A stretch of 64,000 nt of DNA from contig JABTUZ010000001.1 of NCBI GenBank assembly GCA_015075105.1, forward strand, positions 1,065,001 to 1,129,000, in the 5' to 3' direction. The translations under genes and the position numbers were made by a program. A model generated the notes under the pieces. It saw only the letters and a program-made list of their open reading frames with translations, had not been told where the DNA came from and searched no databases. The DNA is from Leptospiraceae bacterium (GTDB taxonomy: Bacteria > Spirochaetota > Leptospiria > Leptospirales > Leptospiraceae). Shown here one piece after another: positions 25,767-34,990 of the stretch; positions within the stretch are counted from its first letter, which is position 1, and every line of letters starts with the position of its first letter.

Positions 25767-26067
25767 AGCACCACTTTTCACACTATTCTTTAATTCTTTT
25801 CATCAATTCCTGCTTTGCTCTTCCATGAGATTTTAATTTCTTCTCACGAACTAAAGCTAACTTCTTCGATGAAAATGCTTCATAGTAAATTAATTCCAAG
25901 TTCGAACTTTCTTTCTGTAGAATGACCTGATTCTGAGTTATGCTCGTTCAACCTGCGTTCTAAATCACCTGTTGAACCAATATAATTTTCATTCGTTTCA
26001 GATTTTTGAATCACGTAAACAAACCATACTTGAAACTCCTTTACTCGTTAATATGAAAAGTGGTGCT
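25767..26067 (-). mobile_element. Intervening sequence in 23S helix 98 with GIY-YIG remnant
   Basis: A 301-bp insert lies between GGAGATCTCCTCCC-side and GGCTGAAGAGCCCGG-side rRNA sequence, the position of helix 98 (E. coli about 2790-2805). Its ends are a perfect 14-bp inverted repeat AGCACCACTTTTCA / TGAAAAGTGGTGCT, extendable by one pair. This would form a stem on helix 98 suitable for RNase III excision. The interior encodes a decayed GIY-YIG protein in the same sense as the rRNA. Confidence 0.88.
25783..26027 (-). pseudogene. GIY-YIG endonuclease ORF inside the helix 98 insert, frameshifted
   Basis: An AGGAG site is followed by an ATG at 26027. One frame slip later the sequence reads VWFVYVIQKSETNENYIGST then GDLERRLNEHNSESG: the two-part GIY-YIG motif (here V-Y-V and Y-I-G) and the conserved Arg. 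After residue about 45 a one-base shift leads to YYEAFSSKKLALVREKKLKS and HGRAKQELMKRIKE, the usual GIY-YIG C-terminal part, then TAG. At full length it would be about 80 residues, like the single-domain UPF0213-type nucleases. Confidence 0.82.
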
Positions 26068-26242
26068 GGGAGGAGATCTTATCTTTAAGGAGGCTTCCCG
26101 CTTATATGCTTTCAGCGGTTATCCCGTCCGAACATAGCTACTCTGCAGCGCCACTGGCGTGACAACAGATACACTGGAGGTTCGTCCACCCCGGTCCTCT
26201 CATGCTGGGGCGCGGCTCTCATCAAATCTCAACGCCTGCGAA

Positions 26243-26290
<48 letters not shown>

Positions 26291-26296
26291 GCTTTA

Positions 26297-26329
<33 letters not shown>

Positions 26330-26330
26330 C

Positions 26331-26401
<71 letters not shown>

Positions 26402-26423
26402 AAGCCTGTTATCCCCAGATGCG

Positions 26424-26473
<50 letters not shown>

Positions 26474-26869
26474 TGCCCTACTTTCGTATCTGCTCGACTT
26501 GTTGGTCTCACAGTTAAGCTCTCTTATGCCATTGCACTCTATGCGCGATTTCCGTCCGCGCTGAGAGAACCTTTGGGCGCCTCAGTTACTCTTTATGAGG
26601 CGACCGCCCCTTGATCAAACTGCCCGCCTGACAATGTCTCAAGTGTTGTTCCACTCCGGTTAGAACTCGAGGTTCAGTAAGGGTGGTATTTCAACGACGA
26701 CTCCATCCAGACCGGAATCCAGATTTCAAAGTCTCCACCTATACTACACATACAGAACCAAAGTTCAATGCCAGGTTACAGTGAAGGTTCACGGGGTCTT
26801 TCCGTCCTTTCGCAGGTAGCCCGCATCTTCACGGGCACTACAATTTCGCCGAGACTCTCGCTGAGACAA

Positions 26870-26962
<93 letters not shown>

Positions 26963-27110
26963 AGGGCTTCGATTCCGAGCTTCGCCTTACAGCTTACAAG
27001 TCCTCTTAACCTTCCGGCACCGGGCAGGTGTCAGACCCTATACTTCATCTTTCGATTTTGCAGAGTCCTGTGTTTTGGTAAACAGTCGCTACCCCTATTT
27101 ATGTGCCCCC

Positions 27111-27139
27111 CTCACCACTTTTCTTGCGAAAGTGGTGAG
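27111..27139. repeat. Family A-like hairpin forming the tip of 23S helix 68
   Basis: CTCACCACTTT and AAAGTGGTGAG form an 11-bp perfect stem with a 7-base loop between GAGAAGGTT and GGGGGGCACATAAATAGG of the rRNA (minus strand sense). In most bacteria this is the helix 68 arm. Its sequence matches the small palindromes found outside the gene. Confidence 0.65.
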
Positions 27140-27300
27140 AACCTTCTCGAAGTTACAGGATATATTGCCGAGTTCCTTAGCGAGGAGTTATCTCGAGCAC
27201 CTTAGTATTCTCTACTCGCCTACCTGTGTCGGTTTGCGGTGCGGTCAAAATGTCCTAAACTTAGAAACTATTTCTTGGGAGCTTGAAATCATCTGCTACT

Positions 27301-27371
27301 CCCTCACCTTTTTTGTGCTAATTTATCACATTCGTGGGGCATTTCATGCCCTTAGCAGAAAAAGGTGAGGG
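27301..27371. repeat. Family A palindromic element inserted in the 23S helix 63 region
   Basis: Outer arms CCCTCACCTTTTT and AAAAAGGTGAGGG form 13 pairs; the 45-base interior carries further pairing (GGGGCA / TGCCCT). It interrupts the stretch between GAGCTGACAGTTGGAGGAT and AGTAGCAGATGATTTCAAG in rRNA sense, near E. coli 1710-1740 (helix 63). Confidence 0.75.
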
Positions 27372-27716
27372 ATCCTCCAACTGTCAGCTCAGACCCCGGA
27401 TTTTCAAAGATCCTCAACGCCTTCAATCAGAAAACTGGGACAACCAACGCCTGTTGCACAGACTATCCTTCTCCGTCGTTCCATCGCACAAACATTTTGG
27501 TGCAGGAATATGAACCTGCTTCCATCGACTACGCTACTTTAGCCTCATCTTAGGGACCGACTAACCCCGGTGGATTGACCTTGCCGGGGAAACCTTAGGC
27601 TATCGGTGAGGGGAATCTCACCCCTTTATCGCTACTCATGCCGGCATCTTCACTTCTGAACCCTCCAGCGATCTTTACAGTGCGCCTTCAGCGGGATACA
27701 GAACGCTCCTCTACCG

Positions 27717-28265
27717 TTCAGAGGGACGAAGACTGATGACTGAAGTCTGAAATTTTATTCGTAAAACTTCTTCTTTCTTCGCTCAACTCTTTCTGTCGCT
27801 TTTTTAAGGAAATACTAAAGATACAAAGCTAATCAAAATCGTCTTATATTCTTCTATGATTAACCCCAGTTCTTATACAAACCACTAAGCATTTTAGCTA
27901 TATTTGTATATTCCTGAATCAATTCATTCGACTTATCTTCAGAAAGTATTTCAAATCTCTTGTATATTTCAGCCAGACCTTTGTCTCATCTGCACTTCCT
28001 ATATATACTTAAGTATTTTTTAAACTCTTGTCTAGAATGGCTTTGCTTGCCAAAACCTTCTGCCAGATTTACACAAACTGATTTATCTGGATCTTCTTAA
28101 CTGATCTGCCAAACTTCTTTGCTCCATCTGAGATATTTCTAAACTCAACTTATGTATCTCCAACGATACTTTATACGCTTTTGAAATACTTCTAAATCTT
28201 CATACGATTTTATCATCTTTTTCCTCTATTATCTGTCCTCAGTCTTCTGTCATCTGTCCTCTGAA
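27717..28265 (-). mobile_element. Intervening sequence in 23S helix 45 with S23 ORF remnant
   Basis: A 549-bp insert replaces the helix 45 tip: rRNA sense runs ...CGCCGAAGACACGGG, insert, ACGGTAGAGGAGCGTTCTGT. The ends TTCAGAGG / CCTCTGAA and the following heptamer units pair over about 35 bases. Helix 45 is a classic site for 23S intervening sequences, including those reported in Leptospira. The interior holds an S23-type ORF in rRNA sense. Confidence 0.9.
27860..28216 (-). pseudogene. 23S intervening-sequence protein (S23, four-helix bundle), frameshifted
   Basis: ATG at 28216 follows AGAGGA. The reading starts MIKSYEDLEVFQK, then needs a one-base correction to continue KVSLEIHKLSLEISQMEQRS and LADQLRR, another for ICVNLAEGFGKQSHSRQEFK, and a third before EILSEDKSNELIQEYTNIAK and MLSGLYKNWG. 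Start to stop is 357 bases, the length of an intact S23 gene (about 118 residues). At least three frameshifts make it non-functional. The family's role is unproven; it is defined by living inside 23S genes and elsewhere in genomes. Confidence 0.9.
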
Positions 28266-28315
28266 CCCGTGTCTTCGGCGCCACGCTTAGTCCCGATTAC
28301 ATTTTTCGGCGCAGG

Positions 28316-28356
<41 letters not shown>

Positions 28357-28771
28357 GCGCGCTTAAGCCAACCTCCTGGTTGTGTATGCACCCCACATCC
28401 TTTGCCATTAGCGTGAACTTTGGGGCGTTAGACGACGATCTGGGCTTGTTTCCTTTCGACCACGGAGCTTATCCCCGTAGTCTGACTGCCATTTTGGAGT
28501 TATAGTATTTGGAGTTTGAGAGGGTTTGGTAAACTTGTGGTCCCCAGTCCTATCAGTAGCTCTACCCTATAACTAAACAAATGACGCTGCAGCCTAAAGC
28601 TATTTCGAGGAGAACCAGCTATTGCCAATTTTGATTGGTCTTTCCCCCCTATCCACAAGTCATCCGAAAACTTTTCAACGTTTACCGGTTCGGCCCTCCA
28701 GTAGGTTTACCCCACCTTCAGCCTGCTCATGGGTAGATCAACTGGCTTCGGGTTTACTCCGTGCTACTTCT

Positions 28772-28802
<31 letters not shown>

Positions 28803-28872
28803 CCGGTATCTCACTACCTAAGCTTGCAACACAAAGTAACTCGCCGGCTCATTCTACAAAGGCACACGGTGA

Positions 28873-29107
28873 CCCTTCGCATACTTTACTTTTTCTTGAA
28901 AATTTGGAACTGAGTCGCGAAGGGTCACAGACGACTGAGGTCTGATGACTGAGGACAGAAAAGATTGCTATTCACAACTATTCCACCTCTCCCGAAAACA
29001 TTTACTACACTGAATTCTGAAAACTGATCCATCAGTCTTCTATCTTCAGCCATCTGTCTTCGGGGCGACTAACTGCTCCAAAATTAAAAAATAAATTATG
29101 CGAAGGG
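28873..29107 (-). mobile_element. Intervening sequence in 23S helix 25
   Basis: A 235-bp insert lies between rRNA sense ACAAGGTATGGGCG and TCACCGTGTGCCTTTGTAGAATGAGC, i.e. the helix 25 tip (E. coli about 540-550). The ends CCCTTCGCATA / TATGCGAAGGG pair perfectly for 11 bases, and pairing continues imperfectly for about 80 bases on each arm, including heptamer units. There is no ORF. Helix 25 is the other classic site for fragmented 23S genes. Confidence 0.88.
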
Positions 29108-29112
29108 CGCCC

Positions 29113-29149
<37 letters not shown>

Positions 29150-29716
29150 CCCGGTCCCCAGTGCATTTTCACCTTTCCCTCACGGTACTGGTTCACTATC
29201 GGTCACTGATAAGTATTTAGCCTTGGGGAGTGGTCTCCCAGATTCCCTAAAATTACACGTGTTCCGTGGTATGGGATACCGACCGAAGATCTACAATTTT
29301 TCGCCTACGGGGCTTTCACCCTCTCTCTGGCAGGCTTTTCCAAAACCTTTCCGCTAACTGTAAATTTTGTAACTTCGTCGCACATTTCGATCTGTGCCTG
29401 TCGGTCCTACAACACCTGCTGCTGGCGCATCGAAGCTGTAACATAGACAGGGGTTTGGGCTACTCAATTTCGCTCACCGCTACTTTCGGAATCAATTTCT
29501 TTCTCTTTTCCTCCGGGTATTAAGATGTTTCAGTTCCCCAGGTATCGCTCCCAGCTCTTGCGTGCAAGGGCTGGGTCTGTAGGAATTTACCTACAGGTTC
29601 TCCCATTCGGAAATCAACGGATCGATGCTTGTTTACAGCTCCCCGTTGCTTATCGCGACAAACCACGTCCTTCTTCGCCTATCAATGCCTTGGCATCCTC
29701 CGTATGCCCTTACTTA

Positions 29717-29729
29717 CTTGACCATATTA
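29717..29729 (-). other. 23S 5' arm of the processing stem
   Basis: CTTGACCATATTA, exact complement of 25664-25676, marking the start of the mature 23S region. Confidence 0.8.
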
Positions 29730-30099
29730 CTTAAAACTCAACAAAGAATTGTTGAATCTTTCCTGAGGGGCTCATCGCCCCTCAGACTCCCCATTCTTAT
29801 GTGTAAAAATTCATTTCACGCACGGAATGAAGAATAGTTTAGTCTCGAGATTTTTTCCGGTTGGATAATCCGGAATTTTTATATAGGAACTCGTTCAGAG
29901 GTTAAATTGACTAAAGCCTGTGACCGAAATTAAAAGATATAACTTTTTAATTCGCATAGACCTTTAGCACCTTATCCTCCGAACCTACCAACTTCTCTTC
30001 GACAAAAGAAATTGGATTTTATTTGTCTCATTTTCAAATAAACCAATGGATTACAACCACTTGCTTTATTTGAATTTTCTCAACGAAAATTTTTGCAAA

Positions 30100-30136
30100 C
30101 CCTCACTTCTTTTTCCTCAAGAAAAAATGGTGAGGG
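30100..30136. repeat. Palindromic hairpin element, family A
   Basis: CCCTCACTTCTTTTT and AAAAAATGGTGAGGG flank a CCTCAAG loop. It is nearly identical to the copy at 30240-30278 and similar to those inside the 23S gene. Confidence 0.8.
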
Positions 30137-30161
30137 ACACTGTATCCTTTTAGATACAATC

Positions 30162-30192
30162 CAACACTGGTTTTGATAAAAAACTGGTGCTG
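30162..30192. repeat. Palindromic element, family B-like (diverged)
   Basis: CAACACTGGTTTT and AAAACTGGTGCTG can pair with several G-U or mismatched positions. The right arm matches the GTGGTGCTG type ends of the helix 98 insert. Confidence 0.5.
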
Positions 30193-30239
30193 AAAAAATT
30201 TCTATACCAGCCCCTCGGCAGAGAGACTGAGTGATGTCG

Positions 30240-30278
30240 CCCCTCACTTCTTTTTCCTCAAGAAAAAGTGGTGAGGGG
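30240..30278. repeat. Palindromic hairpin element, family A
   Basis: CCCCTCACTTCTTTTT pairs with AAAAAGTGGTGAGGGG across a CCTCAAG loop. It is the best preserved free copy of the family. Confidence 0.8.
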
Positions 30279-30646
30279 TTTATTATATATACGTTGTAAA
30301 GAACAAATATTTGTCCGTCAAAATCCTTACAAAGAGAATTCTCGTCTTGGGAAAATTTTCAGACCTTATACCGATTACGTGGACAAGAATGACTACGCTG
30401 ACCGGAAATTCCACTCTATTTTTGGCTCTTATACGTCAAGGATTTTATTGCCTATTTACTAAAAAAATTTATCCTCCAAGAGACATAATTTCTGCAAAAT
30501 GATGGAGTTCCCACATTGTAGTCGAAAAGGTGTTTACAATAAATCAAACTCATACCTTATAAAATAATAAGGTTTAATAAGATTGTCCGGATTCTAAAAT
30601 TTACCGAATACAAGGTTTACGGGGTAGTAAAAAGTATATTAGCATT

Positions 30647-31177
30647 ATGGAAAAAGAAAGAAAATTTGAAAAATTTTATTCAGAAAACTACCAATCCGTG
30701 TATAAATATTTGTTAAAAATGTCTTCCAATCCAGAGTTAGCCGATGATCTAACCCAAGAAGCTTTTATCAATATTTATAAGGCAATTGAATCCTATTCAG
30801 AAGAAAAGGGAAATTTCAAAACATGGGCTTTCACTATCGCCAGAAATGTATTCTATATGCACTTACGAAAAAAAAGAGTCGATTCTGAGTCTTTAGATGA
30901 AAATAAAACCCAAAATATCGCAAAAAATGATTTTGATCCGGCAGAGATTATTGAAAAAAAAATCACAGAAAATGAAATAATTTTAGCGATTCAATGTCTC
31001 CCTGAACCGGAAAAAAGCATATTAATATTTAAGAAAATAAAAAATAAAACTTTGGAGGAAACGGCTTATTTGATGAACCTATCCGAAAGAACTATTCGAC
31101 GAAGACTTTTAAGCGCCTTTGAAAAATTAAAAACTGAGCTTATCCGTAGAAATATTCTTCCTCCAGATAGCCAATAG
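30647..31177 (+). CDS. ECF-type RNA polymerase sigma factor
   Basis: The protein has 176 residues. Region 2 is at about 10-80 (FYSENYQSVYKYLLKMSSNP, DLTQEAFINIYKAI, NFKTWAFTIARN) and region 4 at about 115-165 (CLPEPEKSILIFKKIKNKTL, EETAYLMNLSERTIRRRLLS), with the variable linker between: the sigma-70 ECF layout without region 3. It is followed after 6 bases by a FecR-like membrane protein, its likely controlling partner. No clear ribosome site precedes the ATG. Confidence 0.92.
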   Translation: MEKERKFEKFYSENYQSVYKYLLKMSSNPELADDLTQEAFINIYKAIESYSEEKGNFKTWAFTIARNVFYMHLRKKRVDSESLDENKTQNIAKNDFDPAEIIEKKITENEIILAIQCLPEPEKSILIFKKIKNKTLEETAYLMNLSERTIRRRLLSAFEKLKTELIRRNILPPDSQ

Positions 31178-31183
31178 AAAAAT

Positions 31184-32584
31184 ATGACAAACACCAGAAA
31201 ACAATTTGAAAGACTTTTTCAAAAATACCTTAGTGGAGAAATGACCCACGAGGAAATGCAAATTTTCCGAGAGCAGTTAAAATCATTTTCTCAATTAGAA
31301 AAAGACTATTTATACTATGAAAAAATACAATCTATATTGGCTAACCTAAGCCATACAGATTCAGGTGTATTTTTTGGGGACAATAGCTACACTGTCTCTG
31401 AATTTGAAAAACTCCAATTCCAGAAAAAGTTTCGTTCTATTGATAAAAATACGAAACCTAGTGCTTTCATGAAAAGAATAAATATCTTTATGAAGCTTGC
31501 TGCCACTATTTTATTTGTGACCGGAGTTTATTGGGCTGTAAGCCTTGATTATTCAAAAGAATTTTTAAGCCTATACCCGAAAAATACCAAATATATTGTA
31601 AAAGATACAATCGGTAGGTGCTATTCAAATGGGGTATTACTAAAAAAAGGTGAGATTTTTGACAACACTCTAATACAAAGTGCAAAAAACTCTTACTGCT
31701 ATATCGTTTCTTCAAATGAAAAAAACTTTCTATCTATTCGCCTTTTCCCTGAAACAGAAATACAAAACATTCAGATCGAAGGCAAAGAAGTCTGGAAACT
31801 AAATCAAGGAAAAATTTATACAGAGTCAAACCAACCAAAAATGAACTTTCAAATTAAGGACCATCTGATTACTAGGGGCATTGGTGTTAGTTTTATTGAG
31901 TTTGAAAAAAGTCGCTTGAACATTGAATCTATCAAAGGAAAAACAGAAGTCGTGCAAAATGCATCCTTCTTATTCGGGAATAGGACAAATAGAATTGTTA
32001 CCCAAACTGAACGAAAGCTATTTGAAGAGAAATTACCTCAAGTTTTCGGAGATTTAAAAAGTGAAATAGATGAAGGAACTGCATACACCTTAGAATTTGA
32101 TTCAAACAAATTAAATCAAAAAGAGTTAATTTTACAAGAAATTGAAAGCATTTTATCTTCCGATAAAAAAGAAGTTTCTCAAAATGCTTTTAATGAAGTT
32201 GAATCTTTTTTAAAGCTAAGCGGTCCGAAAATTCAAACTGCTATCAACTACACTCCTGAAGCAGATTTTCCTTATTTAAAAGATAATAGAGAAAATATTC
32301 TAAACGGAGAAATACTTTCATTTTTCACGCCTAAAATCGAAAAAATAGTTTCAACGAATAGCGAAGAATCTCTGGAATTTGCAAAAGAGGAAGAAGAATA
32401 CTACAAATTGGCTCAAGAAAACTTAAACAAAAAGCCGGCTCTGATTTTTACTCTAAGCCTAAAAGATTCAACATCTCTAATTGGAGAGTTGAGTCACAAA
32501 GACGGATTTTATATAATTAAGACAAAAGAAGGCAACGAAATGGAAGTTCCGAGTGAGAAAGTTGCTTTGATAGAATTAAAATAA
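31184..32584 (+). CDS. FecR-like membrane regulator (probable anti-sigma partner)
   Basis: A 466-residue protein. Residues 1-60 form a cytoplasmic part with a zinc-finger-like helical look (FQKYLSGEMTHEEMQIFREQ) but no Cys/His cluster. One membrane segment lies at about 102-120. A FecR-type beta domain (about 130-270) contains LSIRLFPETEIQNIQIEGKE and VSFIEFEKSRLNIESIKGKT. The C-terminus ends in a small domain (SLKDSTSLIGELSHKDGFYI). It probably senses an envelope signal and holds the ECF sigma factor. The distal half (about 280-466) is not part of a normal FecR. Confidence 0.7.
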   Translation: MTNTRKQFERLFQKYLSGEMTHEEMQIFREQLKSFSQLEKDYLYYEKIQSILANLSHTDSGVFFGDNSYTVSEFEKLQFQKKFRSIDKNTKPSAFMKRINIFMKLAATILFVTGVYWAVSLDYSKEFLSLYPKNTKYIVKDTIGRCYSNGVLLKKGEIFDNTLIQSAKNSYCYIVSSNEKNFLSIRLFPETEIQNIQIEGKEVWKLNQGKIYTESNQPKMNFQIKDHLITRGIGVSFIEFEKSRLNIESIKGKTEVVQNASFLFGNRTNRIVTQTERKLFEEKLPQVFGDLKSEIDEGTAYTLEFDSNKLNQKELILQEIESILSSDKKEVSQNAFNEVESFLKLSGPKIQTAINYTPEADFPYLKDNRENILNGEILSFFTPKIEKIVSTNSEESLEFAKEEEEYYKLAQENLNKKPALIFTLSLKDSTSLIGELSHKDGFYIIKTKEGNEMEVPSEKVALIELK

Positions 32585-32596
32585 AGAAATAAAAAA

Positions 32597-32620
32597 CTTC
32601 AAGAAATATATTTCTTGAGG
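32597..32620 (+). terminator. Possible terminator after the sigma/FecR-like pair
   Basis: CTTCAAGAAA and TTTCTTGAGG form a 10-bp stem with one mismatch, followed by TTTAATAG. It lies between convergent genes and could serve both. Confidence 0.5.
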
Positions 32621-32637
32621 TTTAATAGAATTTGAAT

Positions 32638-33063
32638 TTAAACTTCTACAGATGAAAGAAAAAGCTCGTTTTCTTCAACTTTTAATATCTTAGAAGCAAG
32701 TTGTTTAAACTCATCTGGAGGCTCAACCAACCCAAGCTCAACTTTTGATAAAAAGGGAGAAGATACTTTCAACTTTTTTGCCATGTCGTATTGTCTAATC
32801 CCCAACTGTCGTCTTTTTGCCCATAGTCTGTTCGTAAGTCCTTCTGAAAATTCCGGAAAAACCTCTTCCACAGTAAACTCATTAAACAACTTCTCTACAG
32901 ATATTTTTAAATACTTGGCACAATTAATCTTAAATTTTTCAGTTGGCTCCTGACTACCAGTCTCAATCTTCGAGAGATAACTCGGTGAAACACCAAGTGC
33001 TCTTGCCATATCGTACTGCTTAATCGCTCTTTTCTTTCGCAACATATAAACGTGATTTTTCAT
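32638..33063 (-). CDS. Tandem XRE-family helix-turn-helix regulator
   Basis: The 141-residue protein contains two copies of the same HTH domain: about 5-60 (LRKKRAIKQYDMARALGVSP, SYLSKIETGSQEPTEK) and about 79-135 (AKRRQLGIRQYDMAKKLKVS, PFLSKVELGLVEPPDE). The copies share the R-x-Y/QYDMA-x-x-L-x-VS-x-x-LSK core. Two fused DNA-binding domains suggest that a single chain can bind a palindromic or repeated operator. The target is unknown. It has an AT-rich upstream gap before the next operon. Confidence 0.85.
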   Translation of the reverse strand: MKNHVYMLRKKRAIKQYDMARALGVSPSYLSKIETGSQEPTEKFKINCAKYLKISVEKLFNEFTVEEVFPEFSEGLTNRLWAKRRQLGIRQYDMAKKLKVSSPFLSKVELGLVEPPDEFKQLASKILKVEENELFLSSVEV

Positions 33064-33136
33064 TATATAGCCCTCTTTTTTTACTCATTATAAAAAAATG
33101 ACGAAAAGATTCAAGAAAAAATTTACTTATTTCTGA

Positions 33137-34630
33137 TTAAATTTCACCGGCAGTGAAATTTTCTGTCGAAATTTTTAAATGATAATCGTTTTTAAACCTA
33201 TTTATAATTTTTTCATACTCTGCTTTTTTCTTTGAATTTTCCACTTCAGTCACAATTCTATCTCTGACCATGCTAAACGGCAAGGGGGTTCTTTTTGTCG
33301 GATCCTCTTTTTGTGGGGTAGAATAAGCGTACAATTTTCCCATTTCATAAGTATCCTTCAACTCTTTCTCTGTAACCGGATAGTTCTTATTCTGAATATC
33401 GCTCTGAATTAATGCAAAGGCAATGGACCGATTGGCAAACTCTAAATTCTGTTTGAATTTTTGAGAGCCAATAATTTCAGAGGCTTCTTTTCTATCTGTT
33501 AAGATTGCTGAAGGGAGTAGTATCTGTTGTAAAAATGCAATCTTCTCTTTCATATCCTCTTCTTTAGATGTTTGACCCTTTCTTTTAAAAATATTCACCT
33601 TTTCGTAAGTATCCACCAAGTTTTGATATGTAAAAACTGAATTATCTTTTTTAGTAAAAAGAACAGTGTCCGATTTAAGATTTATCGAAAAATCCTGATT
33701 TTGAGGAAGAATTGCCTGCGATAATTTTATTCCACTATCTTCTTTTAGTTTTTGGTATTTATCATTCCATTTGCTATTTTCATATTGTTTCAAAATATGT
33801 TCGGCAGTCATTTTTGCCTTTTCGCTCGTCTTGTCATCAGCATAATACTCTGCATTTTTTTTATCTTCTTCGCTTTTGGCAAGTTTCTTGTATTTGTCAG
33901 CCATTACTTTAAATTCACTAAACACTTTTTGAAAATAATTTTCTAATTTTAAAGGTTTAACTTTTGTGACTTTATTAATCCTAATAATATAAAAATTTCC
34001 ATCAATCTCCTTTTTAAAAAATTGACCTTTTGGGTTGTCTTTAAGATTTCCAAAAATATTTTCTGTAACCGGATCCTTCCCGCAATTCAGGCAATGTGGC
34101 TCAAGTAGTCCTCCGAGGGGTTTTCGACTTTCCTCTTCCGTATTTTGCGAAATGGATTCTGAAATTTCTTTATCTGATTTTAAAGATTGTAATAAAGACA
34201 ATAATTTATCGGCTTTCTCAATTCCACTCTGTGCGGGGTTTGTCCTTCTTATGATGGCAATCTGAGACTCTGCAAATTCTATCTCCGAGTTATTTCTAAC
34301 TTTTTCTAAAAATTGCTTTTTCCAGAGTGTTGCAACGAGCTGCTTTTCTACAACCTCTTTAATGTTATTGAATTGCATAGTAGAGTTAGGATGGTTCTTC
34401 TTAAACTCAAATTCAGAAATCATCTGAATTGCGATATCCTCTGCAATACTTGACTGATTTTGAATTGAGGTTGTATTTGCATTTATAGGAATTTCTTTCA
34501 ATGAATAAAATATCCTAAGATCGGAACGCAAAACTTTGCCGTTATCAAATGTGACCAATACATCGCTGTCTCTTTTGCAATATATGGAAATAGTAAAAAA
34601 TCCTATAAGTAGAAGTTTGGTAATTTTCAT
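33137..34630 (-). CDS. Lipoprotein with SurA/PpiD-like features
   Basis: A 497-residue protein. The N-terminus MKITKLLLIGFFTISIYCKR ends in a spirochaete lipobox at Cys18. A SurA-N-like helical region follows (about 25-130). A degenerate parvulin-like segment (about 140-230) has KSDKEISESISQNTEEESRK, PLGGLLEP and FYIIRINKVTKVKPLKLENY. A long coiled helical region follows to the end. It is probably a periplasmic folding helper for outer-membrane proteins, anchored by lipid. The typical peptidyl-prolyl isomerase residues are not clear, so it may be a chaperone only. A Cys pair (CLNC, about 183-186) is unusual. Confidence 0.65.
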   Translation of the reverse strand: MKITKLLLIGFFTISIYCKRDSDVLVTFDNGKVLRSDLRIFYSLKEIPINANTTSIQNQSSIAEDIAIQMISEFEFKKNHPNSTMQFNNIKEVVEKQLVATLWKKQFLEKVRNNSEIEFAESQIAIIRRTNPAQSGIEKADKLLSLLQSLKSDKEISESISQNTEEESRKPLGGLLEPHCLNCGKDPVTENIFGNLKDNPKGQFFKKEIDGNFYIIRINKVTKVKPLKLENYFQKVFSEFKVMADKYKKLAKSEEDKKNAEYYADDKTSEKAKMTAEHILKQYENSKWNDKYQKLKEDSGIKLSQAILPQNQDFSINLKSDTVLFTKKDNSVFTYQNLVDTYEKVNIFKRKGQTSKEEDMKEKIAFLQQILLPSAILTDRKEASEIIGSQKFKQNLEFANRSIAFALIQSDIQNKNYPVTEKELKDTYEMGKLYAYSTPQKEDPTKRTPLPFSMVRDRIVTEVENSKKKAEYEKIINRFKNDYHLKISTENFTAGEI

Positions 34631-34636
34631 CTTGTT

Positions 34637-34990
34637 TTAATACCTGTGTACCTGTTTTTTAATTTCATTTTTTTTCTCTGCTGCAGAAGGAGACTCTATT
34701 GTAATAGATTTTTTACTTAGCTCTTTTTCTTGAGTGTTGTATAGATTTTTTGCCACAAAAGATTCATCTTTTTTTTGCTTGTTCAAGTCATTCGGAGCTT
34801 CCAAAACTTTCAAAGATAGTATTTCTTTCTTTTGGTTTTCTAATTTAGAAATCTCTAGATCAAATGAATTTTTTAATGAATCGGAATAATCCCTTTCAAT
34901 GGAAATTCTGCTTCTGGTATTCTTTAACTCAGTAATATCTTTGTCAATGGCTTCAATTTTTTTATATAGATTGACTACTCTGACTTTCAA
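34637..34990 (-). CDS. Small coiled-coil protein, unknown
   Basis: I choose TTG at 34990: AGGAGG lies 5 bases upstream, whereas the longer frame back to 35044 has no such site. This gives 117 residues, mostly a charged coiled coil (KIEAIDKDITELKNTRSRIS, then SLKNSFDLEISKLENQKKEI), and a Ser/Lys-rich tail. It overlaps the end of the upstream membrane-protein gene by about 29 bases and stops 6 bases before the SurA-like gene, so the three are probably co-transcribed. It is reminiscent of FliJ-like export proteins in shape only. Confidence 0.55.
   Translation of the reverse strand: MKVRVVNLYKKIEAIDKDITELKNTRSRISIERDYSDSLKNSFDLEISKLENQKKEILSLKVLEAPNDLNKQKKDESFVAKNLYNTQEKELSKKSITIESPSAAEKKNEIKKQVHRY

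Larger units (their letters stand above)
29730..30646. other. Gene-free region upstream of the 23S gene with several hairpins
   Basis: About 917 bases with no credible gene. On the minus strand it should hold the 23S promoter and leader. Hairpins seen: TGAGGGG / CCCCTCA at 29764-29784 in the leader, two near-identical family A palindromes, a family B-like palindrome, and a GTATC-TTTTA-GATAC mini-hairpin near 30141-30157. One copy of the GGAGTTCCCACATT repeat is at 30502-30530, close to the start of the divergent ECF sigma gene. Confidence 0.65.
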
